This document shows, in pieces, positions 57,001 to 64,000 of a DNA stretch of 64,000 nucleotides. The stretch covers positions 93,299,501-93,363,500 of the forward strand of contig CM060883.1 of assembly GCA_030762935.1 (NCBI GenBank), written 5' to 3'. The DNA comes from Hymenopus coronatus (lineage: Eukaryota > Arthropoda > Insecta > Mantodea > Hymenopodidae). Within the stretch, counting starts at the first letter, position 1; each line of letters opens with the position of its first letter. The notes beneath the pieces were generated by a model. That model was not told where the DNA came from. It was given only the letters and a program-made list of their open reading frames with translations, and made no database searches. The translations under genes were made by a program, and so were the position numbers.

Positions 57001-59260
57001 TAATATTGTAAAACTGGAAAATTCTGGGGCTACTTTCACATGACTTTCTCTATATCTCTGTAACAAATTAGAGTTAAAACCTTATTCTTCTATCTACTTC
57101 ATGATAATCGAGATAAACATTAGCAGAAAGTCTCCTTATTACTAGGTTCCTTGTAAGTAGAAGGGCAAAAATCTAAAGTGTTCCATTCACACGATGTCCT
57201 CTAGTTATACGGTAAACAAACCTTTTATTCAAAACATTAATCTGTTATCTACATTGTGCTAATCAAGATAAACATAAGTAGAATTAGTCTTATACTAGAT
57301 TCCTTGTAAATAGAAGGAAAATAAGAAAATGCATACACTAAAGTGATAGTCTCCTAGTTTAAAAGCTGGTCGCTATGTGAAACAATTGAAATTCCAATCT
57401 CTTTGCTTGCCAGGAGTAAACAAACGAGAAATGCAAAAAAAGATGCCTTCCCATTTGAGAACAGTTTAAGTGGCTTAAAATTGAAGCCAATATCTTGAAA
57501 ACAGTTAACTCTTAATGAGATCTACATTTTTAGTGGAGTAAGCTTTTGTATTTCTCTTACGGTTTGCCAATTATATAAAGTCATCCAGAATGAAGAGGTC
57601 TTTAGAGGCTATTCCCAAAAAAATTCAAGGTATACATTTTGTTTGTCATAAAAATCTTATATACACAAGGCATTTCAATCAAAAGCGTCCAAGAGCCATT
57701 TTTGAGGACAAAGGGAGAAAAAAAAAAAAGAAGTTCCATGCAAAGGGTAGTTTGGAGTAGGGGGAGGGGATTTTCTTAAAAATCTTCATGTCACATCCTT
57801 AGAAGATACCTCACTTGTTTGGTATTTAACGGTCTTTTCGTTTTTGGGCTATGTTGTCCACAGACACACAGACCTTTTTTGGATCCAGGGGGTCCCAAAA
57901 CATGTATTTTCAGTGAAATTCAGTATCAAATTTTTGAGTTTCCTGGTTCTAAAAGGAGCACAAGAATAATAAAGGACTACATAACATGGAAATATTTTTA
58001 AAATACTGCAATTAAAAGAATTTTCTTCCTTAAGTTGTGTATTTTCAGGCATGTTTGAGTATATTTTAAATGGTCTTAGTTACTCAAAAATATACAAAAA
58101 TCATAGATGGGAATTTCAAAGAATATCGCAGAAATGTCAAATTATAAACATTTTTACTGTCGTGTTATTCATTCAAACCAACACCTTAGTACTTTTTACC
58201 CCTCCCTTTTTTTTTTTTTTTTTAGAAAAGCATATAATACAACTTTATAAAACATAAGGGTGGCAATTTTGGAGACATTTTAATGGCATTGAGTTCTGGT
58301 TCCAATCCAGCACAGGGCAATAGATTTTTTTGCGGCATAAAAATGTTTAGCAAGGCTTCCTTTGGAACAAAAATAAAGCCTTGGACCCTTGACATAGATT
58401 TATGCTATGTAAAAGCAACTCAAGCTTGATAAGAAGCCTCAGAGCTAAATTATGCGGTCTTTCTCACCCAATACAGTATGGCACACTGAGAACTATAAAA
58501 CAATGGGAAATGCTATAACCGTTTTTGCATTATTTTTACGCAGTTTCTGTTTCACCTAATTTACCAGAGTTCATCAGTTTCTTTATTACAGACTTATTGC
58601 ATAAAATACAAGTAAGTTCACATTTTTCATTTCAGCTTTGTAAGTTGTATGAGTGAAACCAGTTTCCTGCATGACATACTGCAGATCCCTGGGATTCAAA
58701 GAATGAAAAGAAATAGAAAACCATTTGTAACAACTGAGCATTAACATTAAAAGGCTAAATATGATTTCAATACTTTACCTTTATGCAATAATCAAGCGTC
58801 CAAGTAGCATTCACAATATGTGGGGGATGAATTCCTATGTTGTTGAGTGCTGCTTGAATTTTATTTTTATTTTGCTTATAGTATTTTAGCAGTTTGTCAT
58901 TTCTACTAGTTGTTATCCCATAGTCTTGAAGCAAAGTAGCAGAAAGTGCATCACAGTTTACATCACGCCTAGCTGCTTCCAACAGTAGTGACAAGAGAGA
59001 AGCATAGGCATGTTTTGTGGCATCCCCTTTGGAGTTACAAAGCTGAGCAACATCTGTAAAGATTAAAAAGTGTTAACCCATTCTATATGTGCTCTTCAAA
59101 TGTACAATAATTATGGATTTAGAAACTGACTTGTTGCAGTGGATTTCTCTGTTAATATATCCACAGCAGTTTCTAGTAGGCTTGTATAACATTCTTCGCT
59201 TATTACAGTAGACGATCCTAAAAGTTTTATGCCTGCTGCTAGATCACTAGATATATCCAT
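50886..59260 (-). CDS. COMMD3: COMM domain-containing protein 3 (three exons)
   Basis: COMMD proteins form the ten-subunit Commander ring complex, which works with the CCC and Retriever modules in endosomal recycling of membrane cargo and modulates NF-kB and cullin ligases. Joining exon 1 (59260-59131), exon 2 (59053-58779) and exon 3 (51068-50886) gives 195 codons plus stop, the usual length of COMMD3. Residues 1-130 form the helical N-terminal domain. The COMM domain starts at about 121 with 'PPHIVNATWTLDYCIK' and ends with 'EELQHLVWKLKDAVKHVEK'. Splice phases fit (1, then 0) and all introns are GT-AG. Intron 1 is 77 bp; intron 2 is 7.7 kb and full of transposons. The start is the first ATG of the frame. 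The exon frames carry no damage, so the gene is probably active. Confidence 0.92.
52096..52540 (-). mobile_element. Polyadenylated retro-fragment of a repeated arthropod ORF
   Basis: On the minus strand 52533-52333 encodes 'SKLVKSENITPHIKLGLIKN' and 'FVKTMDCTGKNVEFLKMKFP', then in another frame 'HVERFYDGKEL', resembling an uncharacterised repeat-associated protein widespread in arthropods ('PPLHIKLGLMKNFVKA...' type; recalled from general knowledge). After it comes 'cccaataaa' and a run of A bases (T run on the plus strand at 52096-52119). The poly(A) tail suggests LINE-mediated retrocopying. No target duplication was found. Confidence 0.5.
52629..52636. repeat. hAT target-site duplication, left copy
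   Basis: 'actatatg' here is repeated exactly at 55859-55866, directly outside the other terminal repeat. Eight bases is the hallmark of hAT insertion. Confidence 0.95.
53078..55344 (+). pseudogene. hAT transposase with a BED-like finger and one intron
   Basis: Begins 'MSDKGYSTPTKKREY', then after shifts 'SKDEKKART' and 'LFSDKWLKD', a zinc-finger segment 'AKCKACSALLGAKRSDLLKY' followed by 'ESQKHKKN' (Cys pair and one His; the other is Tyr), an intron at 53359-53621, the RNase H-like catalytic part with 'CSILVDESTDIS' (catalytic Asp) at 53870 and 'NVIGFCSDSVSV', 'YVEELLQNVSSYFSRSPKRQ', 'LPHGNTNVEREFSMMADIK' (hATC dimerisation) at 55110, and a Ser/Asp-rich tail ending 'TESSDSDDS' at 55341. At least five frameshifts or stops (for example near 53130, 53725, 54116 and 54165) make it inactive. 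It could supply no active transposase. Confidence 0.88.
53359..53621 (+). other. Intron in the hAT transposase gene
   Basis: After 'NTNISQ' (…ctcag) the sequence has 'gtaatt', and 263 bases later a pyrimidine-rich 'cttttgtttcttattttacag' stretch ends the intron. The frame continues in phase 0 as 'IFRTVKEDKS'. The junction preserves the reading frame exactly, and the intron interior has stops. Confidence 0.8.
55500..55745 (+). mobile_element. SINE-2 copy 3 nested in hAT
   Basis: SINE-2 body from 'tagcatggcttccttcgg' through 'gtaaaagaacctcaagcc', 'tctctgagcaaaatta', 'gaatgggacgctgagaacc' to the tail 'gcgtccataaataaca'. A preceding (CAT)n-like stretch (55444-55470) and 'taacccagcgggacg' may mark its decayed head. 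Confidence 0.75.
56356..56830 (+). mobile_element. SINE-1 tandem pair (period 307 bp)
   Basis: Two copies with A box 'tagctcagtggtagag'-like and B box 'ggttcaaatccc'-like sequences at about 56400-56470 and 56705-56770. The duplicated block starts 'gtcagttgagaaattta' at 56356 and 'gtcagttgaaaaattta' at 56663, so the unit includes flanking DNA and arose by segmental tandem duplication rather than two insertions. The tail is 'tgaatttttcagtctg'. Confidence 0.8.
57035..57190 (-). repeat. R900 dispersed repeat, 3' end fragment
   Basis: On the minus strand ends with 'gatatagagaaagtcatgtg'. It carries only the last 150 bases and abuts a longer copy in the same orientation. Confidence 0.7.
57185..57945 (-). 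repeat. R900 dispersed repeat, copy lacking its 5' palindrome
   Basis: Blocks in minus orientation from 'gtgttccattcacacgatg' (57180) to 'gtatcaaatttttgag' near 57940. The terminal palindrome is missing, replaced by unrelated sequence. Confidence 0.8.
58203..58224. repeat. Poly-T run
   Basis: About 21 T bases; possible retro-insertion tail, no boundary found. Confidence 0.85.
58275..58500 (+). mobile_element. SINE-2 copy 4, diverged
   Basis: Head remnant 'ggttccaatccagcacag' (B box-like), then 'agcaaggcttcctttgg', 'gtaaaagcaactcaagc', 'tcagagctaaattatgcgg' and 'cacactgagaac'. It is more diverged than the other copies. Confidence 0.7.
58586..58741 (-). other. Unrecognised 51-codon open frame in COMMD3 intron 2
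   Basis: ATG-initiated minus frame reading 'MLSCYKWFSISFHSLNPRDL', then 'QYVMQETGFTHTTYKAEMKN', only 37 bases downstream of the exon 2 donor. An 'ag' at 'aatcccag' could serve as acceptor for an alternative terminal exon. No family recognised; it may be chance or another repeat. Confidence 0.25.
58779..59053 (-). CDS. COMMD3: COMMD3 exon 2
   Basis: Acceptor 'tttacag' ends at 59054; the donor after 'ataaag' is 'gtaaag' (58778-58773). It encodes 'VAQLCNSKGDATKHAYASLL', 'RRDVNCDALSATLLQDYG', 'KQNKNKIQAALNNIG' and the start of the COMM domain 'PHIVNATWTLDYCIK'. Without splicing the frame would stop four codons later. Confidence 0.92.
59131..59260 (-). CDS. COMMD3: COMMD3 exon 1 (coding part)
   Basis: Starts with ATG at 59260-59258 and encodes 'MDISSDLAAGIKLLG' through 'AVDILTEKSTAT' plus one base. 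Donor 'gtcagt' at 59130-59125. It corresponds to the first helices of the COMMD N-terminal domain. Confidence 0.88.
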
Positions 59261-59480
59261 TCTTCCACTAAATTATCAAATAGGATTTCATCACTTCATA
59301 CTCTTGCACACCAGGTCTTCCTGTCATGGCGGGTGCCGCGCAATGTCAGACAGCCAACCTTGATTTAAAACATAATCCTCAATAATCCCCAACGTCCTCA
59401 GCTTTTAATGCTTAGAGGTTATATTACTTCCAGTGTCGTCATTTTACGCGATGTATTTCTTCCGGATGTTTAATCACGCT
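59261..59480 (-). promoter_or_regulatory. Probable COMMD3 promoter and 5' UTR
   Basis: The region just upstream of the COMMD3 start is richer in CpG than the surroundings ('ggcgggtgccgcgcaatg', 'ttttacgcgatg'). On the minus strand at about 59457-59467 it has 'acatccggaag', an ETS-family core often found in housekeeping promoters. No TATA box at a fitting distance. The transcription start is not determined. Confidence 0.45.
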
Positions 59481-59541
59481 ACCTATGGATTTCAATCCCT
59501 TACTCGCCTATAAATGCGCAGAACCGATAAACTGTCGTAAT

Positions 59542-59625
59542 ATGAAGAAGTCTGGTGGAAGGCAATATATTGGATGTATTGGGAAAACAGTGAAATTTAA
59601 AACAGCTATAAGGATACCTGAGTAG
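59542..59625 (+). other. Small open frame facing away from COMMD3
   Basis: A 27-codon frame starting 'MKKSGGRQYIGCIGKTVKF'. It lies on the opposite strand, about 280 bases from the COMMD3 start, and the sequence 'ctgagtaggaa' at its end could act as a splice donor. It may be the first exon of a divergent gene or chance. Confidence 0.2.
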
Positions 59626-61210
59626 GAAATTAATTGCGACAACACGTTCTTTAAGATCGTCAGCATCTATGCACAAGGATTAGAGTTGAATGACCTGTTG
59701 GAAGTTGAATGAAATCACTCCATTGACTAGACGGAATGTCATCCCACAACTGAACAAAATAGAAGTAAATATTATCATTGAACTTGAATATCGCATGCCT
59801 GCATTTAAAGTATTTTACGAGCGTAATTCAGCTTTAATTCCGCTTTCTGAGTTTCTTCTTAGTGATTCCATGTATACTTTCTCCTTTTTACTTTAATGCA
59901 CAAAGTCGTCAAAGAGAATTATAAAGAGGGTTTGATACGAATGTCTCTGCAGTAAACTGGTCAAAATGCTGAATTAAAAATGAAAAATATGCTGAGTTCG
60001 ATTCTAGGCTGCTGAAGCTATTCTTATTCCCCACCCTCAAGAGCCTGCAAATATGAATGAGATACTGAATGTGTGTTAAGTTAATCAAGAAGTACACCTC
60101 AAATATAAGCAGTCTTTATAGAAGGTCAAAGTGGTAATACGACGATATTACCCAAGGCGGCATGTAAATAAATACAAAAAAAAAACAACAACAAATAAAA
60201 TGATTTAGCAGACATAAACGTACGCGATACTACATTTTCAGAGATGGTATGTACAGTATAAAAATAAAATAAGCCTGAAATTAGGTACCTTATTCCTCCT
60301 CAGTAAAGTATATTCAAGACGTTAAGTAAACCTTTTCTATCAGTATTTGTGGAACATTTGAGTTAGATATATGTGCGCAACAGAAGAGTATGGTATATGC
60401 TTCCTGAAATAATTTATATTAAAAATCTAAAATTATAATCCATTATTAACATTATCCATAACATTCTTTATGTTCTAACACTTTTGCAAAATTCCTTTTA
60501 ACACCCTGTGGGTTCGTATTTCAGTTTGAAATTACAGATTTGAAAAATTAGCTTATTCGAGATTTACGGAATTTTTTTTTTTTGGGGGGGGGGGCAAATT
60601 TTAATATTGAATCTAATATTTTAACACTGCATTCTAATGCTAATAAAACATATACAAAATAGTTATAAGAATGATATTAGCGTTCTCGTTACTTTTGTCA
60701 GATAACAAGAGAAACTAACGACTGAAGGAACTGTGTCAGGGTTTAGCATCATTTTGCCTTTATTCTCATGGAAACAATTTTTTGCAAAATGCACTGAGTA
60801 TAGTCTGTGATATTTCGATGGTACAAATTTGTTACGTCTCGAGGCAGTTGACGATTACTCAATGCTTCTAGTTTATGTATTAGGAACCTAAAACAAATAA
60901 TCATTCGCTTAGTGATCGAGGAAACCACAAGAATAAATCGGAAAGTATTCGGAACACAAGTATTACAATTTATTCTTACCGATGGAAAGTGATCTCGGAA
61001 TCATTTTTCCAGTGCTTGGTACAATTATGCAGCATAGAAGTGCACCATGTTAATTATTAAACCCTAATACCTTCAAACCACCCCACGTTTAAGCGTACTG
61101 GACATTCAGCAAAAAGGCATGTTTGCCCATCACCTACCAATGCGCGAGAGATTTCAATTAGCGACACCACACCAGCGCCAGCGCCAGCGGTGAGTCTAGA
61201 TAATATAATT
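59626..61210. other. AT-rich stretch, nothing recognised
   Basis: Open frames at 59690-59896 and 59909-60097 show no domain. A T11G10 run at about 60571-60594 and 'ccagcgccagcgccagcgg' near 61173 are the only simple features. Confidence 0.4.
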
Positions 61211-61213
61211 CCA

Positions 61214-62108
61214 AGGTATTTTTACTTTCTCTATACGCACTATGTACATAGTGTATAGAGAAAGTATTGCACTCCACCCAAAAATTCCATACCGAGATTT
61301 CACCGGAAATATATGTTTTAGGGTCCCCGATATCCAAAAAAAAAGCATTTTCACAAAAAGGTCCGCGTGTATGAGACCGTGTGTCAGTGTGTCCGTGTGT
61401 CGGTGAACACGATAACTCAAAAACGCAAAGTCGGTAAAATACCAAACTTGATATTTAAGTTTAGTATCTTCCAGGGATGCGACACGAAGATTTTGAGAAA
61501 AATCCCCCACCCACAACTACCCTTTACATGGAACTTTATTCGAAATTTTTGATTTTCTCAAAAATGGCTCTAACGATTTTGATTAACATTTCGTATATTA
61601 AAGATATTTACCTGAAAAATAAAATGTATATCTTGAATTTTCTGGGAATAGCCTCTGAAGAGTAGTTTATTCTGGATGAATTTTACTGAATTTTGAATAA
61701 CTGCTAAACCGTAAGAGATGGACAAAAACTTACTAAACAAAAAATGAGAGCACATTTAAACACAATTTATGTTACATACATTTTTTTCGCGGAGTTCGTC
61801 GTTTTTGAGACATTCCTTATTTTTGGTTTATGTTATGAAAAACGTATACTTTTCTCATAAAGGAACTTGTCAACTCCTATCCATATAAACAAAGGAACTT
61901 CATTGACATAGCAACATACTTTTGACTATCACTTTAACCTATGGTAGTCCCTTATTTCGCTCCTACTTACAAGGAAGTAAGTAATTAGACTATTTCTGCT
62001 ATTTTTTTTTCTGATAAGCATAAAGTAAATAGAAGTATAAGCTTTTTAAGAATAATTTGTTGCAGGGATATAGAGAAAGTCATGTGAATGGTACACATCA
62101 GGTTTTTT
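61214..62108 (+). repeat. R900 dispersed repeat, best full-length copy
   Basis: Starts 'tatttttactttctct' and carries a 42-base palindrome with a two-base bulge (61223-61266, centre 'atgtacat'). Then come 'ccacccaaaaattcc', 'gatttcaccggaaatat', a GT-rich run, 'aaaataccaaacttg', 'ggctctaacgattttgatt', 'cttgaattttctggg', 'ctaaaccgtaagaga', 'gacatagcaac', 'cttacaaggaagtaag', 'gatatagagaaagtc' and 'gtacacatcagg'. About 890 bp, no recognisable protein. Confidence 0.88.
61223..61266. repeat. Palindrome at the R900 end
   Basis: 'tactttctctatac' + 'gc' + 'actatgt' is followed by 'acatagt' + 'gtatagagaaagta', a perfect 21-bp stem apart from the 'gc' bulge. The same palindrome is recognisable at 5600-5640, 10550, 13275 and 28515. 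Confidence 0.92.
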
Positions 62109-62117
62109 GGATTTGCA

Positions 62118-62428
62118 AGCAGGATTGCAGATTCCAGTTCAGTGTTAGACTAAGGCTCTTTCCTGAGCCTTTCCTATTGGTTACGGAGACAATATGGCTA
62201 TGTGACAGGTAAACGACAGGTTTCGAGATTTCGTCGAGATTAGGCTACGATAGGTTAGGTATATGAAAAATAATTGGAGCGAAATAAGGGGTAAATCATC
62301 GATTCTTCTTTCCCATGCGAACTTCACAGTCTTCCGTTCATTCTGTCTGCTTGCGCATGAGTAGCCATGTTGGTCAATCGACCAATGGCAGCGTCAAATC
62401 TAAAACAACTAGAATCTGCAATGTTAAG
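62118..62428. mobile_element. Possible MITE with 16-bp inverted repeats
   Basis: 'attgcagattccagtt' at 62124 and 'aactagaatctgcaat' ending at 62422 are reverse complements with one mismatch. The roughly 300 bases between are less AT-rich and include two inverted CCAAT motifs. No target duplication could be made out. Confidence 0.4.
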
Positions 62429-63895
62429 TCTGCTACACTTCCTGTGTATTAACCATGGGGAACACATGCAAAATTGACAATCAGGAGATTTTTAATAACG
62501 ACGCAGTTTTAATTAAAAACTACGACTTAGAGCAGTTGCTGAGAGAATTAGCCCCTGTTCACCCCTTATGCAGGACTTCTTTTTCATCTTTTTTCTAAGC
62601 ATTAATACAAAACGGCCCTTATTAAGGCTAACAATTTCAGTATTAAAGAGCAGATCGTCGGCGTACTGGCAGAAATATCAAAGTCCAAAATCCGTGTTTT
62701 GAGATACAGCGATTTTAATGTTTGGCTTAGTTCTCAACTTCCGTTATCGCATTACTCTAAACTTCAAACAAATTTTAAATATGTGTACACTTTTCAGTCA
62801 TTGCTTTAAATATAATTTTAATCTTTTTTTTCTATATAGCTGTAAAATTCCTTAAAATTTCAAGAATATTGGACTAAGTGACTTCTGCCAGAAGAGTAGA
62901 AGGTAGTATAAACGAGATACGTAGTCCACTGGATTATAAAAAAAAGTTCGTTATTTTATTATAGATGTATTAGCTTTGTGATATGTTTTACAGTTTTTAT
63001 TTTCTGACACTTTAATAACTTTACAAAACAAAATGTTTTTTCAGTGCACGCATCAAGAAAATGAACAAATAAAAGGATTTGCATCAATTTGCAGCCCCAA
63101 TTAAAATTTGACATAGCGTATGATTAATTTTTGAAATTCAGAGGTTAATATAAGTCATTTGATTACTTTTAAAAAGTTAAAAACATGATATAGTTTATAA
63201 CAACATGACAAAAAATAAAGAACAATACTCCTTATTCAGGTAAAGAAAAAGAAATAGCTATTTCAGAAATCCAAGGCTCTCATATTCATAACTGTAGCAT
63301 TTTATTTTCAAACAGTTTATTCTCTTCTCTTCCCTGCCCATAATTTTGCTGTACAGAAATGCTCTAGACAGACCTGATAAACCAATAATGTCATCAAACT
63401 ACATCTCTTTCAAATCATAGGTACAGCATTCTTCCTTTTTCTTGCGGAACGAGAAGATCGAAAGATGTTTAGAAAGTCATACATAGTGAAAAATGACGCT
63501 GCATACTGCCACATTCCATCATATAATGCCACCAGACTCTAGGAACCTTTGGTCAATTAAATTAATGTTAACAGTCTGAACAACATTATAACAAAATGGT
63601 AGCAACATATTGGTTTCGATTTTGAATCACCACAAGTATCAGAAAAAAGAGATTCTACATTTACTGTTTGTGGCAGAGAGCTAAGAAAGAGGTCCTAATT
63701 CAGTTCTTCAGATCACGCCAGGTGTAACAGTGTGCACTATTTGATGCAGCTCCCTTATACTCTGTTAAGTTGCAGGTACATCGAGGCATCTTGTAACGCA
63801 CTCTGTAGGTCGAAATTTGGAAGCCCTTGCTTTGTCATTTGCTTTGGTCTCTTTGGGTTCTTGTTCCATTTGGTTATGAGTTAGATACTTGGGCT
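62429..63895. other. AT-rich stretch, nothing recognised
   Basis: No domain or repeat recognised. Minus-strand frames near 63.45 kb look protein-like for about 20 codons but are too short to call. Confidence 0.35.
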
Positions 63896-64000
63896 TTAGT
63901 TATTAATTTTCTTCCCCTTGAGCAGCATCAAATCTGTTGCAAAATGGGTACCTTTTAGACTTAAAAAGAAGTTGTTATAATCCTGGCAAAAAACCATTTG
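63896..64000 (-). other. Open frame running off the window end
   Basis: On the minus strand the frame entering at 64000 is open for 34 codons ('QMVFCQDYNNFFLSLKGTHF', then 'ATDLMLLKGKKINN') and stops at 63898-63896. It could be the end of a coding exon lying beyond the window, or chance. Confidence 0.2.

Larger units (their letters stand above)
51069..58778 (-). other. COMMD3 intron 2
   Basis: 7,710 bp with 'gt' and 'ag' ends on the minus strand. It holds a retro-fragment (52.1-52.5 kb), a hAT transposon in the opposite orientation (52637-55858), a SINE-1 tandem pair, R900 pieces and SINE-2. The part 51070-52090 has no recognised content. Confidence 0.85.

Noticed and set aside
58767..58994. 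A free-standing 75-codon gene
   Set aside because: It is the interior of COMMD3 exon 2 plus four intronic codons.

Overview
This is a eukaryotic, AT-rich, intron-bearing window that is mostly transposable-element debris. The mix of elements (jockey/I/CR1-type LINEs, two mariners, a pogo/Tigger fossil, a Penelope-like fragment, a hAT, several tRNA-derived SINEs) points to an arthropod, most likely an insect with a large genome. The exact order cannot be fixed from the sequence; the assignment is inference.

Only one host gene can be defended: COMMD3, on the minus strand at 50886-59260. Three exons with canonical splice sites and matching phases join into 195 codons. Intron 2 (about 7.7 kb) carries a polyadenylated retro-fragment, a complete but decayed hAT transposon with an 8-bp target duplication, SINEs and pieces of a local dispersed repeat. 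Its first exon faces a CpG-containing upstream region with an ETS-like site.

Region by region. 1-2.9 kb: an I-type LINE fragment. 4.5-7.4 kb: a cluster of copies of a roughly 0.9-kb dispersed repeat with a palindromic end (called R900 here). 7.5-9.4 kb: LINE-B copy 1. 9.8-12.4 kb: LINE-A fragment, SINE-2 and two R900 copies. 13.3-18.4 kb: one R900 copy split by a nearly full-length LINE-A (target duplication visible). 18.5-19.8 kb: a 110-bp tandem satellite of 12 monomers. 19.8-24.7 kb: LINE-C (CR1-like, with a 2A-like motif). 24.7-28.0 kb: LINE-B copy 2. 28.2-30.1 kb: a T-rich 88-bp repeat array split by R900. 30.6-31.5 kb: a long hairpin and a diverged tandem pair. 33.9-39.0 kb: LINE-D (ORF1, endonuclease, RT, RNase H). 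39.5-46.8 kb: SINE-1, two mariners, a Gypsy integrase remnant, a LINE-A fragment and a pogo/Tigger fossil. 49.1-50.7 kb: Penelope-like GIY-YIG fragment, SINE-3 and a 253-bp MITE. 50.9-59.3 kb: COMMD3. 61.2-62.1 kb: a full-length R900 copy.

Nearly every element is broken by frameshifts or stops, so this is an old accumulation. Several nested insertions allow relative dating: R900 before LINE-A, the T-rich array before R900, the satellite before LINE-C, and R900 before SINE-2 at 12 kb. LINE-A, LINE-B, LINE-C, LINE-D, R900 and SINE-1 to SINE-3 are labels used only in this annotation.
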